A model generated the notes under the pieces. That model ran no database searches. It was not told where the DNA came from and worked only from the letters and a program-made list of their open reading frames with translations. Of a stretch of DNA of 64,000 bases, positions 1-9,782 are shown piece by piece (within the stretch, counting starts at the first letter, position 1; the number at the start of each line of letters is the position of its first letter). The stretch spans positions 1 to 64,000 of the forward strand of contig JALCCG010000093.1 in the NCBI GenBank assembly GCA_023212695.1. Direction: 5' to 3'. The stretch comes from Sporisorium sorghi. Taxonomy: Eukaryota > Basidiomycota > Ustilaginomycetes > Ustilaginales > Ustilaginaceae. The position numbers and the translations under genes are program-made.

Positions 1-96
1 CACGCAGCCGCTCGCGACTCGGCGCGGGGGGGCGGGGGGGCGGGCCACGGAGGCTTCGCCTCTTCCCGCGGGGCCGCCCCCCCCCCCCCCCCCCCA
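1..96. repeat. G-run / C-run low-complexity edge
   Basis: The window opens with interrupted G runs (about 25-43) and an uninterrupted C19 tract at 77-95. No telomeric TTAGGG-type array is visible. The left end of the neighbouring effector relic disappears into this tract, so it may mark a contig edge or a collapsed repeat. Confidence 0.7.
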
Positions 97-169
97 TCGC
101 GAGGTCGACGGTGAAGAACATGGCGAAAGCAAATGTCAGAGCCACGAGTCATCGGTGAATGACTGTCAT
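97..169 (-). pseudogene. 5' relic of a small secreted protein gene
   Basis: Read on the minus strand from the ATG at 169, the first residues (M-T-V-I-H-R, then L-V-A-L-T-F-A-F) match the signal peptides of the intact paralogues at 2717-3271 and 3611-4201. Codon 7 is TGA where the paralogues have a sense codon. Only about 24 codons survive before the C19 tract. Upstream DNA (170-330) resembles the promoters of the paralogues at 1931 and 4201, which supports a decayed copy rather than chance. Confidence 0.6.
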
Positions 170-1400
170 TCTGAGTACCAGACGGAGGGATAGGGAGGAG
201 CGTGTTCTCAATACGAGGGCTACACCGGCAAGATTGGTCGAGTGTTTATGCCTTTCCTCAAGGTGCTTCGGTGGTCACAAATGGCGTGATACTCAAGTCT
301 ACTGTGCTCCTGCACGTCTTGCCCACCCTTGCTGTTATTGGACGGAGGGTACTGTGACCACGTCCCTCCTTCATCATCTCGATGAGTCTCCCACCCGTCT
401 CTGCCTTTGTTGCTGTCGCTCCAGGCGCGCCCCTGTTCAGTTGCCCCATTTGCGTCTTCATCCATCTTACTACATATCGACATCGAGCCATTATTGTGGA
501 GACATAGACAGTAGAGACGGTACAGGATGTATTGTGAGGAGTTTGGTGTTGTAGGACTGCGACGGCAAGACGGAACTTGCTTAATGCTTACCACACGATC
601 GTGTGGCAGTGTGCTAGTGCAATTCGCTGGGAGATGGATGCCCATCAACGTGCGTGTGCACCACGCTGCGTTGTCACAGACCGATCCACCTTGTTGACAA
701 CGATGGGCGATCTGACCTTTTTGATTGCTACGAAAATGCGCATCAACACAAAAGGGCGTCAACAGTGGGCTGTGACCGGCACAAAAGACAGCACATTCGC
801 ATTTGCCCACCATCGTCATGCTGTCTATGCCCCAGAAGCGATGCGTCCCGAGTTGGAGTCTTGCGTCCGGATCTCAGATCCGGTCACATTTCGAGGCTCT
901 GAATTTTCTGATGCAAAGCGATGAGATTGCGGCTAGACCTGTGAGGTCTGGAAGCTCGAGGAGGCTCCCAGGCCACCGTACAGGGGCCGAAGAGCGCAGA
1001 AGAGCACGAACCGGAACATAAGAAGGCAAGGGAGTGCAATAGAGGGGGACAAGGATGCATAACGACATGAGGGCACGAGCAGGAGTACATGACGAGCGTA
1101 AAGCATGAGGCGAGCAGACAAGGGAGGGCAAGGTAGGGAAAACTACGAGAAAAAGTTGGTGGCAAGCGCCAACATAGGAAAGGACGATGGTGGCCAGGAG
1201 GAAAGAGCTGCAAAGTGGGAGAGAGGCGAATTCCTCCTACACGGATCCAGTCACAAACCCACTTGTGACCACCAACGGCTGAAACGTGTCGGTCAAAGGA
1301 CGGGAGGGTGGGTCCAGTGTGATAGCGACATACTAGAGGACCGCGTCTTTAATCAGCCCTTCGAGCGTGGTGTCCATGGTACCACCATCAGCGCCGCTGT
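170..1400. repeat. Non-coding, repeat-rich region with duplicated promoter DNA
   Basis: No convincing gene. About 170-330 resembles the regions upstream of the effector copies at 1931 and 4201. About 577-830 resembles 4745-4965 (shared core TTGTTGACAACG plus flanks). About 1090-1273 resembles 13865-14028. The near-identical words GGTGGTCACAAATGG (270-284) and CCACTTGTGACCACC (1259-1273) face each other as inverted ends. Several purine-rich stretches lie at 1020-1230. Confidence 0.55.
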
Positions 1401-1931
1401 TCAAGGCATGAAATGGTAAACCAACTGGCGATCAACAAGGAACTGCGCCGCATTTTCGGGCGTCAGCGTGGGAACATACAAGTTCGCAGGAAACAAGTGT
1501 GTGGTAAAACCAACGCCTTGGGTTGCGAACTTTTCGATGTCCATGATTTCCATCTTCCCTACATAAAAGAGGTGTCTCCAGAGGACCTTTGCGCTCTCTT
1601 CCGGACTCAGACCGATGCTTTGGCCGAGCGGCGTGGTGCCAGAAACGACGCTGTACATATAGCGCTGTGGGCCCTGTTGGCTTTCGCCGAGGTAGCGAAT
1701 GCCGTCATTTGCTGCCTGGACAAGAAGGGCCTCCGTATGTTCCTTTACGTCGCTTAGCTTGATGAGTCCGAGCGGCGCCCAGCTCTTACTCTGAAAACGA
1801 TAAAAGTCGGTGATGGTTTTACGCGATGATTTCCACCAGTTTTCGGCTCAGACTGGTTTGACGAGGAAGAGGCTGAACACCATGGCAAAGGTGAATGCCA
1901 GCGCCACGAGGCGTCGTTGAATCACATTCAT
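1401..1931 (-). pseudogene. Small secreted protein, single in-frame stop at codon 28
   Basis: From the ATG at 1931 the product starts with a typical signal peptide (M-N-V-I-Q-R-R-L, hydrophobic core, then F-L-V-K-P-V) and meets TGA at 1848-1850, right after the predicted cleavage region. The same frame then stays open for about 149 codons to 1401. That tail carries the family marks R-Y-L-G, Y-M-Y-S-V-V, P-L-G-Q-S-I-G-L and V-L-W-R. The gene is therefore full length apart from one nonsense codon. It could be a recent pseudogene, a strain-specific null allele, or (less likely) a readthrough gene; the base context after the stop is GCC, not the CTA known for efficient readthrough. Function unknown; an effector role is inferred from family and clustering. 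Confidence 0.7.
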
Positions 1932-2716
1932 GGTTTCGAAAGGTAGAGGGATGGGCAGGTCAAGATGGGATCGTGGGAAGGAGCGTGCTTGGCTTCACCA
2001 GCAAGATTGGTCGACTCTAAATATCTTTTGCACAAGGTACTGTTTTTGTAGGTCACGAGTGGGCGTGACTCTCTCGTCGATCTTTGCGCCGGAAAGTCTC
2101 GACCACCGAATTGTTGTCGTTGGATGGGAATAAGCCATGTAACTCGCTCATTTCGATGTCTCTCCCACCCATCCTTGCCATTGTCGTGATCGTGCCAGGA
2201 GCCCCGTTGTCGAGTTCGCCTCGCTCTTTGTTCGTGCTACAAGATGGGTTGAGATCCTCAGTGCGCTGAGTCAAAATTCCAATCGGCGAGGCGAGACGCT
2301 CTCACTCACACTTCATGTCCAGCTCACACACACACTGCCAGTGTCGAGGATTCCGGCACCACAGACGGGTCTGGGATCAATACAAAGCGACGGACGCCCT
2401 CATCTTTTCTCGGCAAAAATCAGCCCGCTGCAAGGGTGTCGGCCGGAGGGCGACGACAAGGGGGAAAGCGTGTACGGGGAGGAGAAACCAGATGTGCATT
2501 AGCATCGATGGCGTGTAAAGAAAAAGAGAAAGCTGAACAAGACTACGATGACGGAGAGGTCTACTTTGATGGATCGAGCTGAGATCTGCATTCGCAGAGA
2601 TGAGCGCACGAAAAAGGCGAAAGGAGACAGACTGGGCCAAGTGGGTGTGCGACGTACCGTCGAGCAGCCCGGTGCACCACCGATAGCGCCTATATGGATC
2701 CGCAGGCGGTCTATAG
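1932..2716. other. Intergenic: promoter of the 1931 copy and 3' region of the next gene
   Basis: Nothing gene-like. Contains a TATTTAGAG-type TATA candidate on the minus strand near 2015-2026, 87 bp above the ATG at 1931, and a GGTCACGAGTGGG word near 2053 that recalls the inverted-repeat ends seen at 270 and 13714. Confidence 0.5.
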
Positions 2717-3271
2717 TCAAACGGGAATGCGGATGACTTCCTCCAAGGGAGTCAGGTGCTCGCACCAGTTCATGCCGTTGTCGACGAGACGGTAGATCCT
2801 GACGAGCTCACCCATACCCGTGTGAACGTGCGCCTTGAGCTTCCAGAGCACCAGGCTGGTCTGGTGGGGTTCGAGCATGAGCTGGGGCAATCCGGTCAAG
2901 AGACCGATGTGGTTATTTGCATAGACGGGCGTGTAAAAGTAGCGGTATCGCGTTCCGGATGCGTCCGGCTGGGTGATGACCACGTGGCGGGCGCCGTGCA
3001 GCTCGCCATGCTGCCAGAGTGATATACGCATGGCTTCCACAAAGTCATAGACAATTTGTGTCAGGTCCGCTACGGCCGCGTCCCAAATATCGACCAGCTG
3101 GTAAGGCTTTCTTTGGATCTCGTACGCGGTTCGGATCTCGGTCTGCGCGAGATTGTCGTTGCTCACCGGAGTAGGTGCTATGGCGGTCGCGGCCGGCTTG
3201 ACGAGAAAGAGGCCGAGTGTGGCAATGAAAGCAAATGCTAGCGCAATGAGGCGGCTTTGAATCACGGTCAT
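2717..3271 (-). CDS. Small secreted protein (putative effector), 184 aa
   Basis: Unknown function; predicted to be secreted. The ATG at 3271 was chosen over the longer open frame because it begins a clean signal peptide (M-T-V-I-Q-S-R-L-I-A-L-A-F, then F-L-V-K-P-A-A) that aligns with neighbouring paralogues. The mature part shows the family signature: Y-R-Y-F-Y-T-P-V near residue 113, a G-L-P-Q-L segment, and L-V-L-W-K-L before a basic/His stretch. Only one cysteine is seen in the mature part, so this is not a disulfide-rich effector. Next to 3611-4201 in the same orientation, 339 bp apart. Effector role is inferred from signal peptide, size, and tandem paralogy. Confidence 0.75.
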   Translation of the reverse strand: MTVIQSRLIALAFAFIATLGLFLVKPAATAIAPTPVSNDNLAQTEIRTAYEIQRKPYQLVDIWDAAVADLTQIVYDFVEAMRISLWQHGELHGARHVVITQPDASGTRYRYFYTPVYANNHIGLLTGLPQLMLEPHQTSLVLWKLKAHVHTGMGELVRIYRLVDNGMNWCEHLTPLEEVIRIPV

Positions 3272-3610
3272 CTTGAAGACAGCGTGCAGCGACAAAGCAG
3301 GTGAATGACATGATTGTGGAATCAAACAAACGGTGATGACGAGCAAAATAGATGATATTGTCGCTGAACTTGTATGATCTGAGAGAAAGCTCTGGAAAGT
3401 CTTTGGTGCGCCTTGAGTGCAGCTAAGGAATCGTGCGCATATATCAGCAGGCAATGAGAGCGGAGTACGAGAAAGCGGGCATGACTTGATGGCTTAGGCT
3501 GTGGTCTGCCTAGGGAGTGCGAAAGGTGACGTCAAAGAAAACTAGAGGCAGGAACGCGGACGGCGAAGGGTGTACCGACATGGAGTAACTTGAATCGCAT
3601 ATGGCTTCCA
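3272..3610. other. Intergenic, 339 bp
   Basis: Upstream region of the minus-strand gene starting at 3271. A weak TATA candidate (GATATATG on the minus strand, around 3437-3445) is farther from the ATG than in the other cluster genes. No other feature seen. Confidence 0.4.
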
Positions 3611-4201
3611 TTACTGTTTAGCCCTTTGAAGGATATGCTTGAAGTTTTGAAAATAGCCTGTGCCGGACCACAGGAAGTGCATGTCCTTGATGAGATCAAC
3701 ACTGACCAACTGGGGTGAATCCCCCTTCTTGAACTTCCAGAGTATGACGCCCACTTTCCCAGCTGCGTCTGGACCCTCTGCGTTTTCCACGGGCATGAGA
3801 TGCATTTTTCGTCCGAGTTCGGTATTCGGCTCCACGATGGTGAAGAAGTAATGCCACTTTCTCTTGAACGAAGGAAGCCTGAGTAGAGTCCTTACCGATG
3901 AATCGGCCGCCTCATCCTCGGATCCAAGGTAGCGAGAGTTGTGCTCAACCATGCTACGAGCGAGCGGCCAGAGACTATTCTCGCGAGCTGGGTCGAATTC
4001 GTCCTTGGCATAGCTGCCGATCAGTTGATAGCGCTGAATGTTCCTAAGACTGTGATCATTCCAAAGCTGGCTGCTAAGTAACGATCGGAGAATGGTGTCC
4101 GTCTTCTCCTCCGTCCCTTCCGTACTGACCGGCTTGGAAAGGAGAATGAGGAACGTGACGACGAAGGCGAACGCTAGAGTCACAAGTCGACGTTGTGTCA
4201 T
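3611..4201 (-). CDS. Small secreted protein (putative effector), 196 aa
   Basis: Begins M-T-Q-R-R-L-V-T-L-A-F-A-F with a hydrophobic core ending L-L-S-K-P-V-S, a signal peptide closely like those of the copies at 3271 and 1931. Family marks in the mature protein: R-Y-L-G-S near residue 90, Y-F-F-T-I-V-E-P-N-T-E-L near residue 118, G-V-I-L-W-K-F-K near 152, and V-D-L-I-K-D near 167. The frame is intact and no cysteine is obvious in the mature part. Molecular function unknown. The signature relates it to the secreted proteins at 46.7-51.2 kb as well as to its neighbours. Confidence 0.78.
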   Translation of the reverse strand: MTQRRLVTLAFAFVVTFLILLSKPVSTEGTEEKTDTILRSLLSSQLWNDHSLRNIQRYQLIGSYAKDEFDPARENSLWPLARSMVEHNSRYLGSEDEAADSSVRTLLRLPSFKRKWHYFFTIVEPNTELGRKMHLMPVENAEGPDAAGKVGVILWKFKKGDSPQLVSVDLIKDMHFLWSGTGYFQNFKHILQRAKQ

Positions 4202-5844
4202 TGCCGTGGCGGTGGAGACAGCGAGAAGGAAAAGGCCCAGTGTGGATGATAAAGGAGCTTGCCATCAAGACAGGCTGCAATGCAAGGATCCTTGCACCTC
4301 TAATAGCTCATAGCTCCTGGGACTGGCTGTTTTGAGTGGCCACAAGTCGGTTCGAGTTCCCTTCAAAGCAGAAGTCTTCTCGATTAGATCGTTTCACTGT
4401 GCTACTTTGCGTCTTGCCCACCTCTGTGCTTATGGTCGAGGGTGTCGCCCTGTTTCTTTCTTGGTGCATCGCCCACCCTTGCCTGCCAGGTCGAGTTGCT
4501 CTCGGCCGCGCCGTTGTCATGTCGACCGTGTTTGCGAACGCATTCAGAGTCTTGGGCACTTCAGTCTTCTCTCTCACCCGGTTTACAAACCGAGAGTGCC
4601 GAGGACGAAGATCGAAAGTAAAGACCGCCAATCCGAAAAAGAACGGCGTTCTCAACCCCTCTTTGCTCGAGTTGCACAGCACATCTTTCGGACTCAGAGT
4701 CGCACGAGTTCTAGATTTGAAGAGACGGGTTGGATGCGGCCAGAGTCGCGGTTGGTACAGCAATGTGCTTGTGCACATTGCTGGTGAGCGAAATCCTACC
4801 AACGTGCTTGTGCGAAATGCTGCGTTTTCGCAGACCGACCGCCTTGTTGACAACGGTTGTTGGCAATCTGAGCTGGTCGACTGCTACCAAGGAAGCGCCT
4901 CGCCACAGTTGACTGTCAACGGCGGGTCGTGACTGGCACACTCGCCCACCATCAATGTGCTGTAAATGGTATCGACGTTGAGCCTTTGTAGTCTGAAGGC
5001 GGATCAGAGGGTGAGGAAGCAGGAAAAGGTCGTGAGTGTCGCAGGGAGAGGTCACATGCATTGAGAAGGTGGCGATGAGTGGTCTCCAGCCAGTGCGCGA
5101 CTGCGAAATGACTTTCGACCTCGTGTGCTGGTGGCGGTCACGCAGTGGCCGACGACTTTGTCAGCTCGCTGAACAAGGGCAGTTTGTTGACCTACACTGT
5201 TGTTCCGCCGACCTTTCGCCTACCATCTTTGTCTCATCAGGCCCACCAGTTTTTTTTTTTTTCAAATCGTCCCGCCCGTCCCTCCTTTGTCTGCTCATTG
5301 TAATGTTTCGGTCTAACATCGGACGAGTGACGGGATGGAGAATGAGTTCGATTGCGGCTCAAGAGTGGGGACCAGTGAGCCCGAGGACGTCTTTGCGTCA
5401 ACGTGCGCGGAGGATTTAGCAGGAGCGTACAAACGAGCAAACAAAGGAAAGGGAGGATCAGGGAAGGGGGCAGCGAAGCGATAGCAAGAATGTATGTGCC
5501 AGGCGTAGCGGCCAAGGAAGACGAGGAAGCAAGATGCGACCAAGGAAGCTGAACTAAGTAGGGCCGAGATCTGCTAACGCAGACGCACCTCACCCTCTCC
5601 CACGGAGCCGCGCAGCTAGGGAAGAGGGCTGCGTACCGTGGAATCGACCGCAAGCAAAGACCAGACCGCTGCAAGCTTGAGTGTGGGAGGAGCGGGCAGA
5701 CGCCTGCCCTGAAATGGAGCCGCTGGCGATCGATGGGCGAGGAGATGCTAAGGAGGAGCCCCTGTTGAGCTTTCCGAGGCCTAGCTGATCAGTGGCGGCT
5801 AACAGACTCGAAGCTGTGCAGAACCCATGGCTCGCATGGGGTAG
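4202..5844. repeat. 1.6 kb non-coding region with a second copy of the left-end repeat
   Basis: No convincing gene; open frames here are short and overlap on both strands. 4328-4970 repeats, in diverged form, the material at 265-840: a GTGGCCACAAGTCGG start, a CTTGCCCACC block, and the GTTGACAACGGTTG block near 4849. A T13 homopolymer lies at 5250-5262. The rest (5030-5844) shows nothing recognisable. Confidence 0.5.
5250..5262. repeat. T13 homopolymer
   Basis: Uninterrupted run of thirteen T within non-coding DNA; on the minus strand it is an A tract. A slippage-prone site and a likely position for length error. Confidence 0.9.
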
Positions 5845-6447
5845 CTAGCTGGTCGTCGGCAAATGGCGAATTTTCCCTTTGGTCTTTTGTTTGACGTAGT
5901 CGTATGACTTCAAATATCTCTCCCAGTCGAATCTTCCATCCTCGATGAGATCGACGTTGACAAGTTGCGGTTCAACTACTCGAGGCCTGTGCTTCCAGAG
6001 GAAGACACCCAGCCTGGGTCTCTCCCCCGCAGGAGCTCCCTCAGGAGCTAACCACGCCCTGATAAGTCTGTCGCTACGGTCAACCTGATTGAAGTCACTT
6101 AAGCGAATGCCTTAAAAGTACTCTTCTCTCGGGCCATATTGCTTTTTGTTATAGAGGCCCAAAAACATCGAAGTCTTGCCAATCACAGGCTTGTCGCTAC
6201 CTAGGTAGCGAGCGCCTCTCCTCTTAACAACTTCGAGTGCTTTTGCATCCCAACCTTGGTTTTCAGAGTCGACGGAAGCTATAAACGTCCACGGCTTTTG
6301 GGTATTGAGGTGAGCTTCTTCTAGCTCTTTGCGCGCTGCTTCTGCTATCTGGCGGAGGCTTGCTTGAACTGGCTTGACAAGGAAGACGGTGAGGAGCAGG
6401 ACAAGGGCAATCGCCAGAGCCGTGAGACGGTGATGGATCCTTGTCAT
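5845..6447 (-). pseudogene. Small secreted protein with an internal TAA stop
   Basis: ATG at 6447 starts a signal peptide (M-T-R-I-H-H-R-L-T, hydrophobic core, F-L-V-K-P-V-Q-A) nearly identical to that of the copy at 7965. The frame runs through R-Y-L-G-S-D-K-P to E-E-Y-F and then hits TAA at 6112-6114, exactly inside the Y-F-x-T-I-V signature. Beyond the stop the same frame stays open for 88 codons to the TAG at 5845-5847 and keeps the family marks (V-F-L-W-K-H, V-N-V-D-L-I-E-D, F-D-W). As written, the product is a 111 aa truncated secreted protein. Best read as a recent nonsense pseudogene; a sequencing error or strain polymorphism is possible. Confidence 0.72.
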
Positions 6448-7417
6448 CTTGAAGGTGCAGTGAAGATAAAGCAAGTGGAAGAGGTTTGTGGTGAAGACCG
6501 CTGGCAATTGGTCGATAGGTTTGCTCTTTATACCCTTCGCAAGTGTGTTTGATGAAGTGGGCTGTGACTGAACGGAGGATGAATCATGCCATCTGTCCCT
6601 CCGACATTCTTTCCCACCGTCGTTGTCTTGGATTGGAGAGTGCCCTTCCGCCTCCCGCGCTACATGCCTGTTCGGTGCCACCCTCCTTCATCGTCACACA
6701 TCACCCACATGTCCCTCTCTCTGCCTGCCTCACGCCAGTGTTGCGTTCATGTGGCAGCGTCCTCGCATGCCTCCGTCACTCGCGAAAGCTCATTTTACGA
6801 TGTCCCGAAATCCGTTGGCGGGTCGCGAGCCTTCGCGTCCTGATCAAACACAGCGAGCTTTGTAAGCTATGGTCGAAAGCGTGAGCCCACTCCTTCCATC
6901 AGCGAACGGTCAGACAAGAAGCCCAGCCGGCGCGACTCTCAATACGTTTCAAGAAGCTGATGGCGAACAACCAGTGTCGCAAAGATAGCGCGTGCTCAAA
7001 GGGTAAGCTACGGTGATCAGAAGCGGCAAGACAGACAAACGACCGCTCCAGATTTGCGGACGCTTGATGAAGGTGAAGAGCGGGAAATGCCGCATGTAGT
7101 GGTGTCAAGCATAAGAAGATCAAGTTAAGCATTGAAATCAGTGCGACGAAGGAGACGAAAGCAGAGGCACTTGCACCATACTGTCAGTGAGCCATGTGAA
7201 GAGAAATAGAAGAACTGATTCGAGGAAGGATGACGGTGAGGCTTCCCAGATTGCTCTGGCTGTCTGGCACCTCTCGCTAGCTGGCAACGCGCAGGAGACA
7301 CGGGATGAGATAGGCAAAAAGCGAGTCTGTGCTAGACACTACGAGTGCTGAAGCAGAATCAGGCAGGATTCCGACTGGCTGACCGAGTCATGTGCACAGC
7401 GACGCCTCGTGAGTTGC
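6448..7417. other. Intergenic, about 970 bp
   Basis: Holds the promoter of the minus-strand copy at 6447 and the 3' flank of the copy ending at 7418. A 77-codon minus-strand frame (6899-7132) starts with a hydrophobic stretch but shows no family marks and is not annotated as a gene. Confidence 0.5.
6526..6532 (-). promoter_or_regulatory. TATA box (TATAAAG)
   Basis: TATAAAG on the minus strand, 78 bp above the ATG at 6447. The spacing matches that of the other cluster genes. Confidence 0.55.
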
Positions 7418-7965
7418 TCACCGCGTACGTGCGATGACTTCTGCATACTTCTGGAATTGGTTAGACCAGTCAAAGCCAGTATCGTGAATGATATCTATGG
7501 CAACATTTTGCGGTTCAGTCTTTCCGGGAATGTGCTTCCACAGGAAGACAACCAGCCTGGAGTTGCCTCTCCCATCGGTGAGAAAGCGCTGAAGATTTTG
7601 ATCCACTTGGTCAGTCGGACGAACGATGGTATAAAAGTAATGTTCGGTTGAACCATATATCTTTTTGTCCAAAAAACCACCCCACCTCCGTCTGCGCTCA
7701 ATCAGGGGCTTGTTGCTACCCAGGTAGGCAGCGCCACGTTCCTGATCCTGAGCGAGTCGGAGAGCTCGTGCAGAGAGATTTGGTTCCAGTTCTAGCGACC
7801 CCCAGATCCGCCAGTCTTTACCCGCGGTGCGGTGGGCGTCTTTTAACACGCGGTGCATGTCTTCGACCATATCGCGGGTGTTCGCCTGGACTGGCTTGAC
7901 AAGGCGGCGAGCAGCATGACAAAGGACAACGCCAGGACCAAGAGGCGATGATGAATCCTGGTCAT
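7418..7965 (-). pseudogene. Small secreted protein, frameshift inside the signal peptide
   Basis: The ATG at 7965 opens M-T-R-I-H-H-R-L-L-V-L-A, the same signal peptide as the copy at 6447. Near 7905 the frame is lost: the sequence coding for V-K-P-V-Q-A continues in another frame, with about one base (or four) fewer than the paralogue. The rest of the mature protein is open to 7418 and well conserved: A-A-Y-L-G-S-N-K-P, H-Y-F-Y-T-I-V-R-P, V-V-F-L-W-K-H-I-P-G, F-D-W-S. A start codon downstream in the mature frame would give a protein without a signal peptide. Interpreted as a recent frameshift pseudogene or an indel error. Confidence 0.68.
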
Positions 7966-8938
7966 CTTGAAAATCGAGAGTGAGGGAAGACGAGGGTGAA
8001 GAGTGGTTTGTGAAGAGTGTGGTTTTGGGACAACCTGCGATGACAAGATGGAGAGTCTTTAAATACCTCTGAAGAGGTCGGTCTTCAGCTCTCAACTCAA
8101 TCCAAGGATCGCAATCCCACCATAGGTTGACGTGGCACTGATGAGTCACGAGTGCAAGGCCCAGATGATGCTGCAGTGGGCTCAGAGCGAAACAATCGCT
8201 CTGAAAACTCTGCCTCACCATCAACCCACTGCTTGGCACATCACTTTCACTCTCTGTCGACGACGCCGCATCGATCGGAGTCACAGTCGTACCCTGCTTT
8301 CCGAGCCAGCGACTCGTCCAAGGTGAGTTCATAAGCAGTTCCACTTCATCACAGATAGGACGTACAAACGACATGATCCGCTTCGGGATCTTGGATACTA
8401 TCAGTCAGCTCAATCATTGACTGGTGCGCTGGCAATGTTTCCCACCTTCGATGCGTAGGAGTGGCTCGCACCTGTCTTTGAAAAAGGCGCCGATGATCTC
8501 CCACTTCCCATGTGTGAAGATCTAGCTCCCACGTCCAGCCAATCACACCTTCGTCGCGGCTACAATTGCTGCGCGAGGCTCCCACAGCACACGACGCATG
8601 CCGTTCACAGCCCATTTGGCTGGCACATTTTGCCGACATCTGACCGAAATTGGACCGCCCCGAAGCTTCGCTGCGGCATCTCAACCTGGTCGCAAGAAAG
8701 CGCGATTCTCGGCAACAAAGATCGGATCAAGTTCGACAGTGCAAAATGCGGCAAAGCTTGGCAACAGACAGACGCAAGCAAGAGCACACGAGATCCGCAT
8801 TGAGAATCGAGCCGAGTGGCAGATGCAATGAATTGAAAGTACGTCGAACGGAGCCAAGGTCGAAGGGTCGCAAGGGAGACTCAATGTCGGCGTGGGTTGG
8901 GAGGAGCTGTCTCGAAGGTCATCTGGCTGAGAAGACGG
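7966..8938. other. Intergenic, about 970 bp
   Basis: Promoter of the copy at 7965 and 3' flank of the copy ending at 8939. Open frames on both strands overlap each other and lack recognisable domains; nothing else seen. Confidence 0.45.
8058..8065 (-). promoter_or_regulatory. TATA box (TATTTAAA)
   Basis: TATTTAAA on the minus strand, 92 bp above the ATG at 7965. Confidence 0.5.
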
Positions 8939-9471
8939 CTACCAGCCTGCGATCTGAGGCGTGTGTCCGCCCCTCGGCCATACATCAAGATTCAGCAGGT
9001 CGTGAGCATCATTCGGGCCCAGTCGCCAGAGAGCATAGATATCCTGCAGAATACGGTTTCCTTGCTCGTCAAACAAAATCGTGCCGAACCCGAATGTACG
9101 GGCGAACGTGCTGTCCCCGGGGATTCTCGACGACACATACACGTAGGGTCCAGTGAGAGCTGCATCCATCTTGATCGGGCCGTGTCCGGTGGTTTGCGCA
9201 AACTGCCACAGCTGCTCCTGTAGCTTAAATGCGCCCGTCGCAAATGAGAGAGTCGTCCGTATCCTTTCAAATGTTCTCCTTGCATGGCTTCCGGAAAAGT
9301 GGATTTGATGAATGCCTGATGCTCGTTATGAAAATGCTCATCCTCTTCATGAGTGGGAAATTGATATTCGGAGGGCGAGGCTTCAGTAGGCGGAACTTCC
9401 GGCGGCGAAGTGGCCAGTACGAGGCACACAATGTTGAAGAAAGCTGCCAATCTCAGGATGGAGATGATCAT
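8939..9471 (-). pseudogene. Small secreted protein, frame-shifted copy of the 9783-10370 gene
   Basis: The ATG at 9471 starts M-I-I-S-I-L-R-L-A-A-F-F with a hydrophobic signal peptide, followed by F-P-E-A-M, as in the intact gene at 9783-10370 (F-P-E-E-T). Around 9250 the reading frame changes. Downstream, another frame carries L-W-Q-F-A-Q, R-I-P-G-D-S, D-I-Y-A-L-W and L-D-V-W-P-R-G-G, which align with the intact paralogue and end at 8939. Read straight through, the first frame gives an unrelated C-terminus ending at 8992. A single indel accounts for this; pseudogene or sequence error. Confidence 0.66.
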
Positions 9472-9782
9472 CGCTACTGACGGGTCGTGCGAACCGAAGG
9501 CCCGCGCAGCAGTGAAAATGGGTCGGACAAGCGCGAAGGCGAGAAGAGACGAGAAAGGGGCAAGGGAGGTGGAACGTCGAACGTGATGGTAGGAAGGAAA
9601 GGGACGAGCGGCGTCAAAGGCTACAGGTAATCACAATGAGCCCACTGAATGTGGGCTGAGCTTCGCTTTCTTAGACAGAACTTGCTAGGTGACGCATTGG
9701 CAACAGGTATCTTGCTCTGCTGCGGTAAAGATACACAGAGTCAACCGAGTCTTGCGCTGACAAGGCACGGCCATCCAGCGGG
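9472..9782. other. Intergenic, 311 bp
   Basis: Between two same-orientation paralogues. No gene, no clear TATA box, no repeat recognised. Confidence 0.4.

Noticed and set aside
1..96. Telomere or subtelomeric end
   Set aside because: No TTAGGG-type repeats; only G and C runs, which are compatible with an assembly edge.
6899..7132. 77-codon minus-strand frame with a hydrophobic start
   Set aside because: Looks slightly like a signal peptide but has no paralogue, no TATA box and no conserved mark.
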